From contig CAWDTK010000017.1 in NCBI GenBank assembly GCA_963805255.1, positions 1 through 64,000 of the forward strand: a DNA stretch of 64,000 nt. Direction: 5' to 3'. The position numbers were made by a program, and so were the translations under genes. The notes below the pieces were generated by a model. That model made no database searches. It was not told the origin of the DNA and was given only the letters and a program-made list of their open reading frames with translations. This document shows, piece by piece, positions 36,105 to 44,464 of this stretch. The first letter of the stretch is position 1. Each line of letters begins with the position of its first letter. Source of the DNA: Bog-532 sp963805255 (lineage in GTDB: Bacteria; Actinomycetota; Actinomycetes; Streptosporangiales; Streptosporangiaceae).

Positions 36105-36956
36105 TTAGGCCGGCGGCGGGACCGGCGCGCCGCGGGCCGCCCGGGCCAGGGCGCGGAACAGGCGCGGGTCGTCACCCTCTTCCGGATGCCACTGCACGCC
36201 GATCGCGAATCCTGCCGGGTCCGGCGCGCCCGCTGGGCCCGCTGGGCCTGGCGCGCCGGCGAACTCGACGGCCTCTACTGTCCCGTCCGCCGCCCACGCC
36301 GTGGCGGCCAGTCCCTCGCCGAGCCGGTCGACCGCCTGATGGTGATGGGTGGGCACCTCCAGCCAGTGCCCGTCCCGGGCCGGCCAGTCGAAACCAGCCG
36401 CCCGGTGCCCGTTAGAGCTGGACCCGTTAGCGCTGGACCCGTTGGCGCTGGGCCCGTTCGGCGTGAGAATCCGGCCGATCGCGCCCGCCTCGCCGATGCG
36501 GACCATGTGGCGGCCGAAGTCGTCGGCGATCCCGGAGTGCTCCTCGTGCCCGACGACGTGCGGCAGGTGCTGGTGCAACGTCCCGCCCCGGATGACGTTG
36601 AGTAGCTGGATGCCGCGGCAGATGGCCAGCAGCGGCAGCCCGGCCTCCAGCGCGCAGTCGAGCATGGCCAGCTCCCAGGCGTCGCGTTCGGCGTCGGGCG
36701 CGCCGGTCGCGGGGTGCATGGCCGCCCCGTACCGGGATGGGTCCACGTCCCCGCCGCCGGCCACGACCAGGCCGTCGAGGTCGGCGATGGTAGTGGCCGC
36801 CTCCGCGGCGGTGCCGCCGGGCGGCAGCAGCACCGGCCGCCCGCCGGCCCGGCGCACCGCGTCCACGTAGGATCGCGGCAGCACCGCGGCGGGCGCCGAC
36901 CAGTCGCGCCACCGCGCGACATCGTTGTACGTCGTGATGCCGATCAGGGGGATCAT
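36105..36956 (-). CDS. gamma-glutamyl-GABA hydrolase-like class I amidotransferase (PuuD type)
   Basis: 283 residues. The nucleophile Cys is in LLAICRGIQLLNVIRGG and the His-Glu pair in GVQWHPEEGDD, as in PuuD/peptidase C26 proteins that cut the gamma-glutamyl group off the oxidised amine. Other family marks: GITTYNDVARW and GLVVAGGGDVDPSRYG. An Asn/Ser/Gly-rich repeat (about 170-185, NGSSANGSSSNG) and a PGPAGPAGAP stretch near 235 are inserted loops. The gene lies upstream of the permease operon on the same strand, 11 bp downstream of the pirin gene. Confidence 0.87.
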   Translation of the reverse strand: MIPLIGITTYNDVARWRDWSAPAAVLPRSYVDAVRRAGGRPVLLPPGGTAAEAATTIADLDGLVVAGGGDVDPSRYGAAMHPATGAPDAERDAWELAMLDCALEAGLPLLAICRGIQLLNVIRGGTLHQHLPHVVGHEEHSGIADDFGRHMVRIGEAGAIGRILTPNGPSANGSSANGSSSNGHRAAGFDWPARDGHWLEVPTHHHQAVDRLGEGLAATAWAADGTVEAVEFAGAPGPAGPAGAPDPAGFAIGVQWHPEEGDDPRLFRALARAARGAPVPPPA

Positions 36957-36967
36957 AAGAACAAAAG

Positions 36968-37939
36968 TTACCTGGGACGCAAAGGAACACTTGGCAGCGG
37001 CGGCGCCGCCAGCGGCTCACCCGGATAACCGGGCACCTCGCCGAACCTTCCCGCCGCCCAGCCGGCGCGGAACTGGGCGATCTCCTCGCCGGTCCGGGCG
37101 ACGAAGTTCCACCACATCACCAGGCGCTCGGCGAACGGTTCCCCGCCCACCACGAAGAACCGCCCGCCGTCGGGGCCGGACGGCGCCAGCCGCACCGAGG
37201 AGCCTCCCGTGGGCAGGTGAGCCATCAGCCCGGGCTCGGCGTGCGCCCCGGGCGCCGGGCCTACCGAAGCGGGCCCGTCGACCGCGAGCACGCCGTACTC
37301 GAAGTCCGGGCGCAGCGCCAGCGCCGCCGCCGCCCCGGCCGGGACGGTGACCTCCAGCCCCACCAGCGGGGTGTACACGGTGGCGGGGGACCGCTCGCCG
37401 CGGTACTCGCCGGCCACGACGGTCACGGTCGCGTCCCCCTCGCGCAGCACGGGCAGGCCGGCATGGTGCGCGAAGCCCGGCTCGGTGAACCGGTCGGCGG
37501 CCGGCAGCGCGATCCACAGCTGCGCGCCGTGCAGCACGGCGGGCCGCTGTGCCGGGGACTCCTCCGAATGGACGATCCCGCGGCCCGAGGTCATCAGGTT
37601 GAGCTCGCCGGGGCGGATCAGTTGCTCGCTGCCGAGGCTGTCCCGGTGCAGCACCAGTCCGCCGAACAGCCAGCTCGCCGTCTGCAGGCCGGTGTGCGGA
37701 TGCGGCGGCACCTGCATGCCGGGACCGGCGCTCACCTCGTCGGGGCCGTAGTGGTCGAGAAAGCACCACGCACCGATGGTCCGCAGGACCCGCTGCGGCA
37801 GCAGCCGGCGCACTTCGGTGCCGTCTCCCACCGAGGCCTTCCGCGCTTCGATCACGTCGACGGCGCGCAGCACGCCGGGCGAGGCTCCCCGGTCGCCGGT
37901 CAGGCTGATCGGCTGGGGAAATGGATCCAGGTTGCTCAC
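36968..37939 (-). CDS. pirin-family protein
   Basis: 323 residues from a GTG at 37939. The N-domain cupin carries the metal site: LDHYGPDEV, HPHTGLQTASWLF with two His, RDSLGSEQLIRPGELNLMTS, and GIVHSEESP. Bacterial pirins are iron cupins, some with quercetinase activity and some regulatory; the job here is unknown. The C-terminal cupin ends with GEPFAERLVMWWNFVAR, typical of the family. It is 11 bp upstream of the PuuD-like gene and 26 bp downstream of the alpha/beta hydrolase, so the three are likely co-transcribed. Confidence 0.9.
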   Translation of the reverse strand: MSNLDPFPQPISLTGDRGASPGVLRAVDVIEARKASVGDGTEVRRLLPQRVLRTIGAWCFLDHYGPDEVSAGPGMQVPPHPHTGLQTASWLFGGLVLHRDSLGSEQLIRPGELNLMTSGRGIVHSEESPAQRPAVLHGAQLWIALPAADRFTEPGFAHHAGLPVLREGDATVTVVAGEYRGERSPATVYTPLVGLEVTVPAGAAAALALRPDFEYGVLAVDGPASVGPAPGAHAEPGLMAHLPTGGSSVRLAPSGPDGGRFFVVGGEPFAERLVMWWNFVARTGEEIAQFRAGWAAGRFGEVPGYPGEPLAAPPLPSVPLRPR

Positions 37940-37965
37940 GATCCGACGGTACGCGACCGGGCCGC

Positions 37966-38862
37966 CTACGGGGCCGCCGGGTGGGCGGTACTGGCCGACG
38001 ACGCGACCAGGGCCGCGATCTGTTCGGCGAACGGCCCGGGCGCCTCCTCGGCGATGTGGTGGCCGGATTCGATCGGCGTGCCCGACACATCGTCCGCCCA
38101 CGCCCGCCAGACCGCGATCACGTCCCCGTACAGGTCTTCCATGTCGTCGCGGGTCGCCCACACGATCCGGGTGGGGCAGCGGATCCGCCGTCCGGCGGCC
38201 CGGTCGGCGTCGTCGGCGGCCCGGTCGGGCCCGAGCCCGGCGCGGTAGTCCTCGCACATGGCCTGCACGGTGGCGGGATCGTGGATCGCGGCCATGAAGT
38301 CCGCCCAGTTCTCCTCGCCCATCTGCGGGCGCTTGTCCTGGCTGTGGTACCAGGCGTCCGGGTCGGCGCTGATGATGCGGTGCGCCCCGGCCACCGGGCT
38401 GCCGAGAAAGAACCAGTGCCACCAGGCCTGGGCGAACCGCGCGTCACAGCGGGCCAGCGCCTCGCCGATCGGGACGGCGTCCGCGATGAGCAGGTGGCTG
38501 ACGGCGTCGGGGTGGTCCATGGCGAGCCGGAACGCGACGTAGGCGCCCCGGTCGTGGCCGGCCACGGCGAACCGGTCGTAGCCGAGTTCCCGCATCAGGG
38601 TCAGGCAGTCCGCGGCCATGGCGCGTTTGCCGTAGCTGCTGTGATCGTCGGTGGCCGGCGGTTTCGACGACTGGCCGTAGCCGCGCAGGTCTGGGCAGAC
38701 GACGCTGAGGTCCGGTGCGAGCAGCGGGGCGACCCGGTGCCAGGTGGCGTGTGTGCGCGGATGGCCGTGCAGCAGCAGTACCGGGTACCCCGACCCGCCG
38801 TGCCGGACCCGGAGCCGCACCGGGCCCACGTCGACGTACTCCAGCGCGAATTTTTCGAACAC
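37966..38862 (-). CDS. alpha/beta hydrolase, haloacetate-dehalogenase-like
   Basis: 298 residues. HGHPRTHATWHRVAPLLA, CPDLRGYGQSSKPP, the nucleophile Asp in VAGHDRGAYVAFRLAM and the His in ESGHHIAEEAP match the fluoroacetate dehalogenase / epoxide-hydrolase-like group, where an Asp nucleophile attacks the substrate carbon. Whether the substrate is halogenated is not provable. I start at the GTG at 38862, since AAGGGGGAGG lies 8 bases before it; the longer frame is not family-like. Confidence 0.88.
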   Translation of the reverse strand: MFEKFALEYVDVGPVRLRVRHGGSGYPVLLLHGHPRTHATWHRVAPLLAPDLSVVCPDLRGYGQSSKPPATDDHSSYGKRAMAADCLTLMRELGYDRFAVAGHDRGAYVAFRLAMDHPDAVSHLLIADAVPIGEALARCDARFAQAWWHWFFLGSPVAGAHRIISADPDAWYHSQDKRPQMGEENWADFMAAIHDPATVQAMCEDYRAGLGPDRAADDADRAAGRRIRCPTRIVWATRDDMEDLYGDVIAVWRAWADDVSGTPIESGHHIAEEAPGPFAEQIAALVASSASTAHPAAP

Positions 38863-38905
38863 GGCCGCCACCTCCCCCTTTACTTCGCGCGAACTTACTG
38901 TGCTT

Positions 38906-39622
38906 CTACTGGGCGCCCAGCAGCAAGCCCGTCCCGCCCAGGGTAGTGAGGTGGTGCCCGAAGCCGGACGGGGCCCGGTACCGGGGCCGGGCCGACGTGA
39001 CGACCGGCAGGGACGACGCGCGCAGCACCCGCCGGCCCTGCGCCTGGAAGGCGGCCACCAGCGCGCGGTCCTCACCGGTGCGCAGCGGCGGGAAGCCGCC
39101 CACGGCCAGGTAGGCCGGCGCGGTGAAACCGAGGTTGGCCCCGTGCACGTGCGGATGCGGGCCCCGCCATACCCCGTACTGGCGGCCGAACTCGGCCGCC
39201 GTGCCCGGGGCGTGTCCGGTCCAGTCGGTCACCGTCACTGTCCCGGCGACCGCCTCCCAGCCGGCCTCGGCGTACCGCAGCTGCCGCGCCAGCCAGTCCG
39301 GCGGCACCCGCGAGTCCGCGTCGGTCGTCGCGAGCCAGATTCCCGTTCCCGCCGGTCGCGCTCCGGCCAGAATCTCGCGCAGGCCGGCGGCGCGTGCCAC
39401 ACCGGCACTCCGGGCGCTGGCCGCCACCACCGTCGCGCCGGCCCGCCGGGCGAGGGCGGCCGTGCCGTCGGAGCAGGCGTCGGCGGTCACCACGACCCGG
39501 ACCGCCAGCCCCGGCCGCTCCGCCACCGCCGCGGCGGCCGCGATGCGCAGCGTGGCCAGGCAGGCGGGCAGCAGTTCTTCCTCGTCGTGGGCAGGCACGA
39601 CGACACCGACGGATCTGATCAC
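38906..39622 (-). CDS. GT2-family glycosyltransferase
   Basis: 238 residues. GT-A fold: VGVVVPAHDEEELLPACLA, VVVTADACSDGTA, the DxD-type metal motif in WLATTDADSRVPPDWL, and GANLGFTAPAYLAVGGFP followed by GEDRALVAA. No membrane segment is seen, so it is a soluble or peripheral transferase. The GTG at 39622 begins the conserved sequence. It is the last gene of a compact operon with the methyltransferase (37 bp upstream), PIG-L deacetylase and acyl-CoA dehydrogenase. Product unknown. Confidence 0.87.
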   Translation of the reverse strand: MIRSVGVVVPAHDEEELLPACLATLRIAAAAAVAERPGLAVRVVVTADACSDGTAALARRAGATVVAASARSAGVARAAGLREILAGARPAGTGIWLATTDADSRVPPDWLARQLRYAEAGWEAVAGTVTVTDWTGHAPGTAAEFGRQYGVWRGPHPHVHGANLGFTAPAYLAVGGFPPLRTGEDRALVAAFQAQGRRVLRASSLPVVTSARPRYRAPSGFGHHLTTLGGTGLLLGAQ

Positions 39623-39659
39623 CCGCGCCCCGCGCGCCCTGTGAGCGCGGCGCGCCCGG

Positions 39660-40358
39660 TCACGTGAGGCCCTCGGCAGCGGCGGCGGACACCGACGCGG
39701 GGTCGGTGCCGGCCGGGACGGCCAGGTACACCTGGGCCAGGAAGTCCGGCTCCCGGTGGTCGGCGGCCAGGGTGAGCTCCCGGCGCGCGGCGATCGCCTC
39801 GTGTACCTCATCGCCGGTCCGCGGCCAGGAGGCCACCGGATGCCGCCAGTGCACGGCGAGCAGGGTGCCGCCGGGCTGCAGCGCGGCCGTCGCGAGATCC
39901 AGGGTCCGGGTCAGGTCGCCGTCGCCCAGGTAGTAGAGCAGCTCGGACAGCACCACGAGGTCGAAACGCCCGTCTGCCCCGCCCGGCGCGCCCGGCGCGG
40001 CGGGCTCGATGGGCCAGTCCCGCGGAACCGCCCGCTGCTCGGCGCGGACCTGCGGGAACGCCTCTGTCCGCGCGGCCGCCGCCGCGACCGCGACCGCGGA
40101 CAGGTCACACGCCAGCAGGGCCTCGCACCGGGGCGCGAGCAGTGCGGTCAGCACCCCGATCGAGCAGCCCGGCTCGAACGCCCTCCGGTACCGCGCCGAC
40201 GGCAGCATCGCCACGCTGATCGCGTACTTCCGCTGTTCGTACCACCGGGACGCGAACCCGTACGGATCCGGCGACGCCGCGTACCTGTCGTCGAAGTGAC
40301 CCGCGTCCAGCGTCTCCCGGCGCGCCGGGTGGCCGGTGCCTTCCGCCCCGCCCGTCAA
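39660..40358 (-). CDS. NodS-like SAM-dependent methyltransferase
   Basis: 232 residues. FDDRYAASPDPYGFASRWYE and RRAFEPGCSIGVLTALLAPR (SAM-binding E-P-G-C-S-I-G, as in NodS-type N-methyltransferases), ACDLSAVAVAAAAAR, and LVVLSELLYYLGDGDL. NodS methylates the deacetylated amine of lipo-chito-oligosaccharides; by analogy this enzyme may methylate an amine freed by the PIG-L protein encoded just upstream. The TTG start overlaps the PIG-L stop (TTGA), consistent with coupling. Confidence 0.85.
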   Translation of the reverse strand: MTGGAEGTGHPARRETLDAGHFDDRYAASPDPYGFASRWYEQRKYAISVAMLPSARYRRAFEPGCSIGVLTALLAPRCEALLACDLSAVAVAAAAARTEAFPQVRAEQRAVPRDWPIEPAAPGAPGGADGRFDLVVLSELLYYLGDGDLTRTLDLATAALQPGGTLLAVHWRHPVASWPRTGDEVHEAIAARRELTLAADHREPDFLAQVYLAVPAGTDPASVSAAAAEGLT

Positions 40359-41125
40359 CTGAGCAGCACTTCCTGGTCGCGGATGAAATGCTCGATGACC
40401 TCGGGCGGCAGTACCGGGGCACGCAGCGGGCCCCGCGGCCGGAGCTGGCTGACGAAGCAGTCGATGGCCGCGCGCTTGTGCCGGGCGGCCCCGGCCGGCA
40501 GCGGCACCCGGGCCGCGTGCTCCCAGGGCACCCGCGGATCACGGGGACGGGCCCAGTGCCACGTCCAGATCGGATAGGACAGCAGGCCGGTGCCCGCCGC
40601 CGCGCACGCGCCGCGGGCGGCGCGGCCCGCGGCCTCGTGATCGGCGTGCAGGTCCCCGTCCCACGGCGCGAGGCACACCCGGAAACCGGACACGAGCCCG
40701 CGGAGCGCCTCGTGCACCTCCGGTTCCCGGCGGCCGACGCTGGTGTCCGGTATCCGCAGCCGCACGATCTCGGCCGGTGCGCCCAGGCGGCGCAGCGCCG
40801 TGGCCGTCTCGGCCGCGCGCCGTCCGGCCAGCTGCCGGGCCGACACTTGGTCCATCCCGGGATGGGAGGCTTCCCCGTCCGTGATCGCCACCAGCCGCAG
40901 CCGGGCGCGGGCGGCCGCCAGCATGGCCAGCAGGCCGCCGACGCCGAGCACCTCGTCGTCCGGGTGCGCGGCGACGACCACGACGCTCGACCACCCGCTG
41001 ATGTCCAGGACGGGGAGCTCGTTCAGCTGGCGCCAGGCCCGCCACTCCTGCTCCGCGGTGCCCGGCGCGTCGATCGGATTGGGCTCGGCATCACCCCCGT
41101 GCCCTGCGTCCTGTGTCGCCGTCAC
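40355..41125 (-). CDS. PIG-L / LmbE-family deacetylase
   Basis: 256 residues. The zinc motif VVAAHPDDEVLGVGGLLAM and the second-site HADHEAAGRAARG are intact, as is TDGEASHP. Family members remove N-acetyl groups from GlcNAc-containing substrates (GlcNAc-PI, mycothiol and antibiotic precursors). It overlaps the acyl-CoA dehydrogenase by 4 bp and the methyltransferase by 4 bp, so the operon order is dehydrogenase, deacetylase, methyltransferase, glycosyltransferase. It does not look like MshB; the substrate is unknown. Confidence 0.9.
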   Translation of the reverse strand: MTATQDAGHGGDAEPNPIDAPGTAEQEWRAWRQLNELPVLDISGWSSVVVVAAHPDDEVLGVGGLLAMLAAARARLRLVAITDGEASHPGMDQVSARQLAGRRAAETATALRRLGAPAEIVRLRIPDTSVGRREPEVHEALRGLVSGFRVCLAPWDGDLHADHEAAGRAARGACAAAGTGLLSYPIWTWHWARPRDPRVPWEHAARVPLPAGAARHKRAAIDCFVSQLRPRGPLRAPVLPPEVIEHFIRDQEVLLS

Positions 41126-42114
41126 CAGCCGTTCCCGTCCCTGGCCACCAGCCGCCCCAGCCCTTCCAGATCCCGTTCGGCGTGATGCTGCCGCAGGTAG
41201 ACCATGAGGTCGGCCGCCCGCCGGGCGTGGCCGGCGTCGTGGCCTAGCGGCCCCGCGCCAAGGGCGTGCCCCACCCGGGTCATGACGTCGGCGGCGACGC
41301 CTTCCACCAGCGTCCGGACCCGCAGCGTCCGGCGCGCGGCGGCGTCCTTGCGGTCGAGCGGGTCATCGTCGATCTCGTCGGCGGCCTGATCCAGCGCGGT
41401 GGACGCCGTCCGCAGCCCGATGTCGATGGCGCCCAGGTGGGCGAACGTGTGCGGCCCGATGTCGCGGTCCCGCGCGGCGGCCAGCAGCGGCCGCGCCAGG
41501 CCCCGCGCACCGCCGTACCAGCAGGCGGCCACCCCGCAGCCGCCGTGGCCGAATCCCGGCCGCGCGGTGTAGCCGCCGGGCGGCCCGACCGGTTCGGCGG
41601 GCACGTTCCCGAAGCGCACATCGAGGGTGTCGCTGCCCGCCATGCCGACCGCGGGCCAGCTGCCGGGGATCGGCCGCACGCCGTCCTCGCTGATGCGGAC
41701 CGCGAACAGCCGCACGCCGCCGGCGGTGTCGGCGGTGACCAGGGCGTGCGTGCACACCCGGGCGCCTGAGCAGTACTGTTTGGTGCCCGCCAGCCACCAG
41801 GTGCCGTCGCGCTGCTGCGCGGACAGGGACGTCCCCGGCGGCCGGGCCGCCCACACGCCCCACCGGGTGTGCGGCGTGCCCGGCGTGCCCGGCGAGCCGC
41901 CCAGCTCGCCGAGGATCGCGATCGCGTCGGCGTGCCCCTCACTCAGCCGTGCCAGCGACAGGTCCGTTTCGGCCAGGCCAGCCAGCGCGGCCCACCGGAC
42001 CCGGGTCCGCCCGTGCCCCGGCAGCGGCAGGTCGAGCCGTCCCGCATCCACGGCGGCGGTGAACGCCCGCGCCGTCTCTTCCCAGGGCTGTGGCACGTCA
42101 GGAATGATCATCAC
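41122..42114 (-). CDS. acyl-CoA dehydrogenase-like flavoprotein
   Basis: 330 residues, shorter than the usual 380. The middle and C-terminal parts match acyl-CoA dehydrogenases: GTWWLAGTKQYCSGARVCTH, DTLDVRFGNVPAEPVG, and a helical C-domain (TASTALDQAADEIDD.., ADVMTRVGHALGAGPLGHD). The N-terminal helical domain is short. I do not see a clear catalytic Glu, and the family includes many non-beta-oxidation enzymes acting on carrier-bound substrates. First gene of the four-gene operon; the upstream 318 bp is shared with the divergent glycosidase gene. Confidence 0.82.
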   Translation of the reverse strand: MMIIPDVPQPWEETARAFTAAVDAGRLDLPLPGHGRTRVRWAALAGLAETDLSLARLSEGHADAIAILGELGGSPGTPGTPHTRWGVWAARPPGTSLSAQQRDGTWWLAGTKQYCSGARVCTHALVTADTAGGVRLFAVRISEDGVRPIPGSWPAVGMAGSDTLDVRFGNVPAEPVGPPGGYTARPGFGHGGCGVAACWYGGARGLARPLLAAARDRDIGPHTFAHLGAIDIGLRTASTALDQAADEIDDDPLDRKDAAARRTLRVRTLVEGVAADVMTRVGHALGAGPLGHDAGHARRAADLMVYLRQHHAERDLEGLGRLVARDGNGW

Positions 42115-42432
42115 GCCCGCCAGCTACCCCGTCATCCGCATCTCTACCATCCGGCGGCCAACCGGCCCGGGCCAGGATCATCCGCCGTCTCGCCGGCCCG
42201 GGCCGGCCCGGGCAGGCGCCGGGCGCACCGGGCCTGCCGGGCGTCCGCAGCCGATCGCTGACGCGTCCCTTCTGCCGGGTCAGCTACCGCACCACGAGGT
42301 GATCATGCGGGGCCCGGCCGTGCGGCGGCCCTGGCCCGGGAAACTGCCCGGTAAAACATGAAAAGTTAACTATGTGCTCTGAGACTTGTTCAGGTACTCC
42401 TTGGCGGATCCGCGCGGAGGTACGATCCGGTC
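42115..42432. other. divergent promoter region
   Basis: 318 bp between the starts of the leftward acyl-CoA dehydrogenase operon and the rightward GH127 gene. It holds short CCGGGCC runs and an AT-rich patch (about 42355-42375), but no gene or clear operator that I can name. Confidence 0.5.
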
Positions 42433-44364
42433 GTGCCGTGGCCACCGACCAGGAGGATGCTGAGCAGGAGGGCGTTCCTGGCGGCAGTGGGTGCCGCGGC
42501 AGGGGCGGCGGCCGTCGGGGGCGTGGCCGGGGGCGACGCGCTGGAGGTCGCCCCGCCCGCCTGGCCTCCGATCATGACCGGTTACGCCCCGGACGGCAGC
42601 GCGGGGGCGACCGCCGCGTTCCCGCCGTCTCAGGTGCGGCTCCTCGCAGGCCCGTTCCGGGAAAATCAGCGCCGCAACACCAGCTATCTGCTGTTCGTGG
42701 ACCCGGACCGGCTGCTGCGTTCCTTCCGGCTGAACTACGGCCTCACGTCAACGGCGCGCCCGTGCGGCGGCTGGGAAGCGCCGCATATTCAGGTGCGGGG
42801 GCACAACTCCGGCCACCTCATGTCGGCCCTCGCCCTCACCTGGGCGAACACCGGTGACCGGGACGCCCTGGACAAGGGGCGGTACCTGGTCCGGGAGCTC
42901 GCCGCGCTGCAGGGCCGCGCCGCGGCGGCCGGGTTCAGCACCGGCTACCTGTCCGCCTTCCCGGAGAGCTTCTTCGACCAGCTCGAGGCCGGGAAACCGG
43001 TCTGGTCGCCGTACTACATGATCCACAAGTACCTGGCCGGGTTCATCGACCAGTACCAGCTGGCCGGCGACGAGGTCGCGCTCGAGGCCGCGATCTCGCT
43101 GGGGGACTGGGTGGACTGGCGCACCGGGCGGCTCACCTACGCCCACATGCAGCGGGTCCTGGAGGTCGAGTACGGCGGCCTGCCCGAGGCGCTCGCCAAC
43201 CTGTACACGATCACCGGCGAACAGCGGTACCTGCTGGCCGCCGAGCGGTTCTACCACGCCCGCGTCCTGGATCCGATGGGCCGGGGACAGGACCGGCTGG
43301 ATGGCCTGCACGCCAACACCACGGTGCCGAAGGTCATCGCCTGCCTGCGGCTGTGGGAGGAAACCGGCACTGATCTTTACCGCCGGGTCGCGGTGAACTT
43401 CTGGCGGATGGTGGCCCGGGACCACACCTACGCCATCGGCGGGGCCAGCAACTACGAGCATTTCCACCGGCCGGGGGTCATCGCCGGGCAGCTGTCCAAT
43501 TACACCTGCGAGAACTGCGTCAGCTACAACATGCTGAAGCTGACCCGCCTGCTGCACTTCCACCAGCAGGACCGGACCGACCTGGTGGACTACTACGAGC
43601 GCGCGCTGTTCAACCAGATGCTCGGCGAGCAGGACCCGGACTCGGCGCACGGGTTCAACATCTACTACACCGGCTTGTCGCCCGGCGCCTTCAAGCAGCA
43701 GCCGCTGAACTATTTCGCGGACGGCAACCCGGACGTCTACGCCACCGACTACGGCAATTTCACCTGCGACAACGCGACCGGGATGGAGACGCAGGCGAAG
43801 TTCGCCGACACGATCTACTCCAGGGACGAACGCGGGATCTTCGTCAACCTGTTCGTCGGATCCGAGCTGACCTGCGCCGACCGCGCGGTGACGCTGCGCC
43901 AGACGACCCGCTTCCCGGACGAGCCGCGCACCCGGATTGAGATCACCGCGGGCCTGGCGCTGATGACGATCCGCGTCCGCGTCCCGGGCTGGGCGGCGTC
44001 GGTGCCCGCCGCGTGGCTGAACGGCCAGCCGATTCATGTGACGGCGCGCGCGGGCGGCTGGCTCGCCGTGGACCGGCTCTGGCAGCAGGGCGACAGCCTG
44101 GAGGTGACGCTGCCAATGCGGCTGACGCTCGAGCCCGCGCCGGACGACCGGACCGTGCAGGCGGCGGCGTACGGGCCGGTCGTGCTGGGCGGCGCCTACG
44201 GCCGGGACGAGCGGACCACGATGCCGCATCTGCGGCCCGGGTCGCTGGCCCCGGCCGGCGGATCGCTGACGTTCAGTGCCAAGGCCGACGGCCAGGACGT
44301 TCGGCTGCTCCCGCTGGCCCGGACCCAGCACCAGCACTACAGCGTCTACTGGAAAACCGCCTGA
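42433..44364 (+). CDS. GH127-like (DUF1680) glycoside hydrolase with Tat-type signal
   Basis: 643 residues. The start MLSRRAFLAAVGAAAGAAAV, with SRRAF before a hydrophobic stretch and Ala-rich end, looks like a Tat signal, so the enzyme is probably exported. The catalytic region resembles beta-L-arabinofuranosidases of GH127/GH146: GGWEAPHIQVRGHNSGHLMS, YYMIHKYLAGFIDQY, YTCENCVSYNMLKLTR (zinc Glu and Cys) and FTCDNATGMETQAKFADTIY. The last differs from the FWCCTGTGME expected, with one of the paired cysteines replaced by Asp. Start: GTG 42433, or ATG 42457 with GGAGG directly before it. Likely removes L-arabinofuranose-type sugars from plant glycans. Confidence 0.87.
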   Translation: MPWPPTRRMLSRRAFLAAVGAAAGAAAVGGVAGGDALEVAPPAWPPIMTGYAPDGSAGATAAFPPSQVRLLAGPFRENQRRNTSYLLFVDPDRLLRSFRLNYGLTSTARPCGGWEAPHIQVRGHNSGHLMSALALTWANTGDRDALDKGRYLVRELAALQGRAAAAGFSTGYLSAFPESFFDQLEAGKPVWSPYYMIHKYLAGFIDQYQLAGDEVALEAAISLGDWVDWRTGRLTYAHMQRVLEVEYGGLPEALANLYTITGEQRYLLAAERFYHARVLDPMGRGQDRLDGLHANTTVPKVIACLRLWEETGTDLYRRVAVNFWRMVARDHTYAIGGASNYEHFHRPGVIAGQLSNYTCENCVSYNMLKLTRLLHFHQQDRTDLVDYYERALFNQMLGEQDPDSAHGFNIYYTGLSPGAFKQQPLNYFADGNPDVYATDYGNFTCDNATGMETQAKFADTIYSRDERGIFVNLFVGSELTCADRAVTLRQTTRFPDEPRTRIEITAGLALMTIRVRVPGWAASVPAAWLNGQPIHVTARAGGWLAVDRLWQQGDSLEVTLPMRLTLEPAPDDRTVQAAAYGPVVLGGAYGRDERTTMPHLRPGSLAPAGGSLTFSAKADGQDVRLLPLARTQHQHYSVYWKTA

Positions 44365-44464
44365 CGCACGGCTGGGCGACCGCTGGCGTCATCGCGGCCG
44401 GTGGAGCGGTATCCCGCGGGGGCCGTTCGGCATCCGCGTCCTACTGGATAACCGCCGCAGGTGG

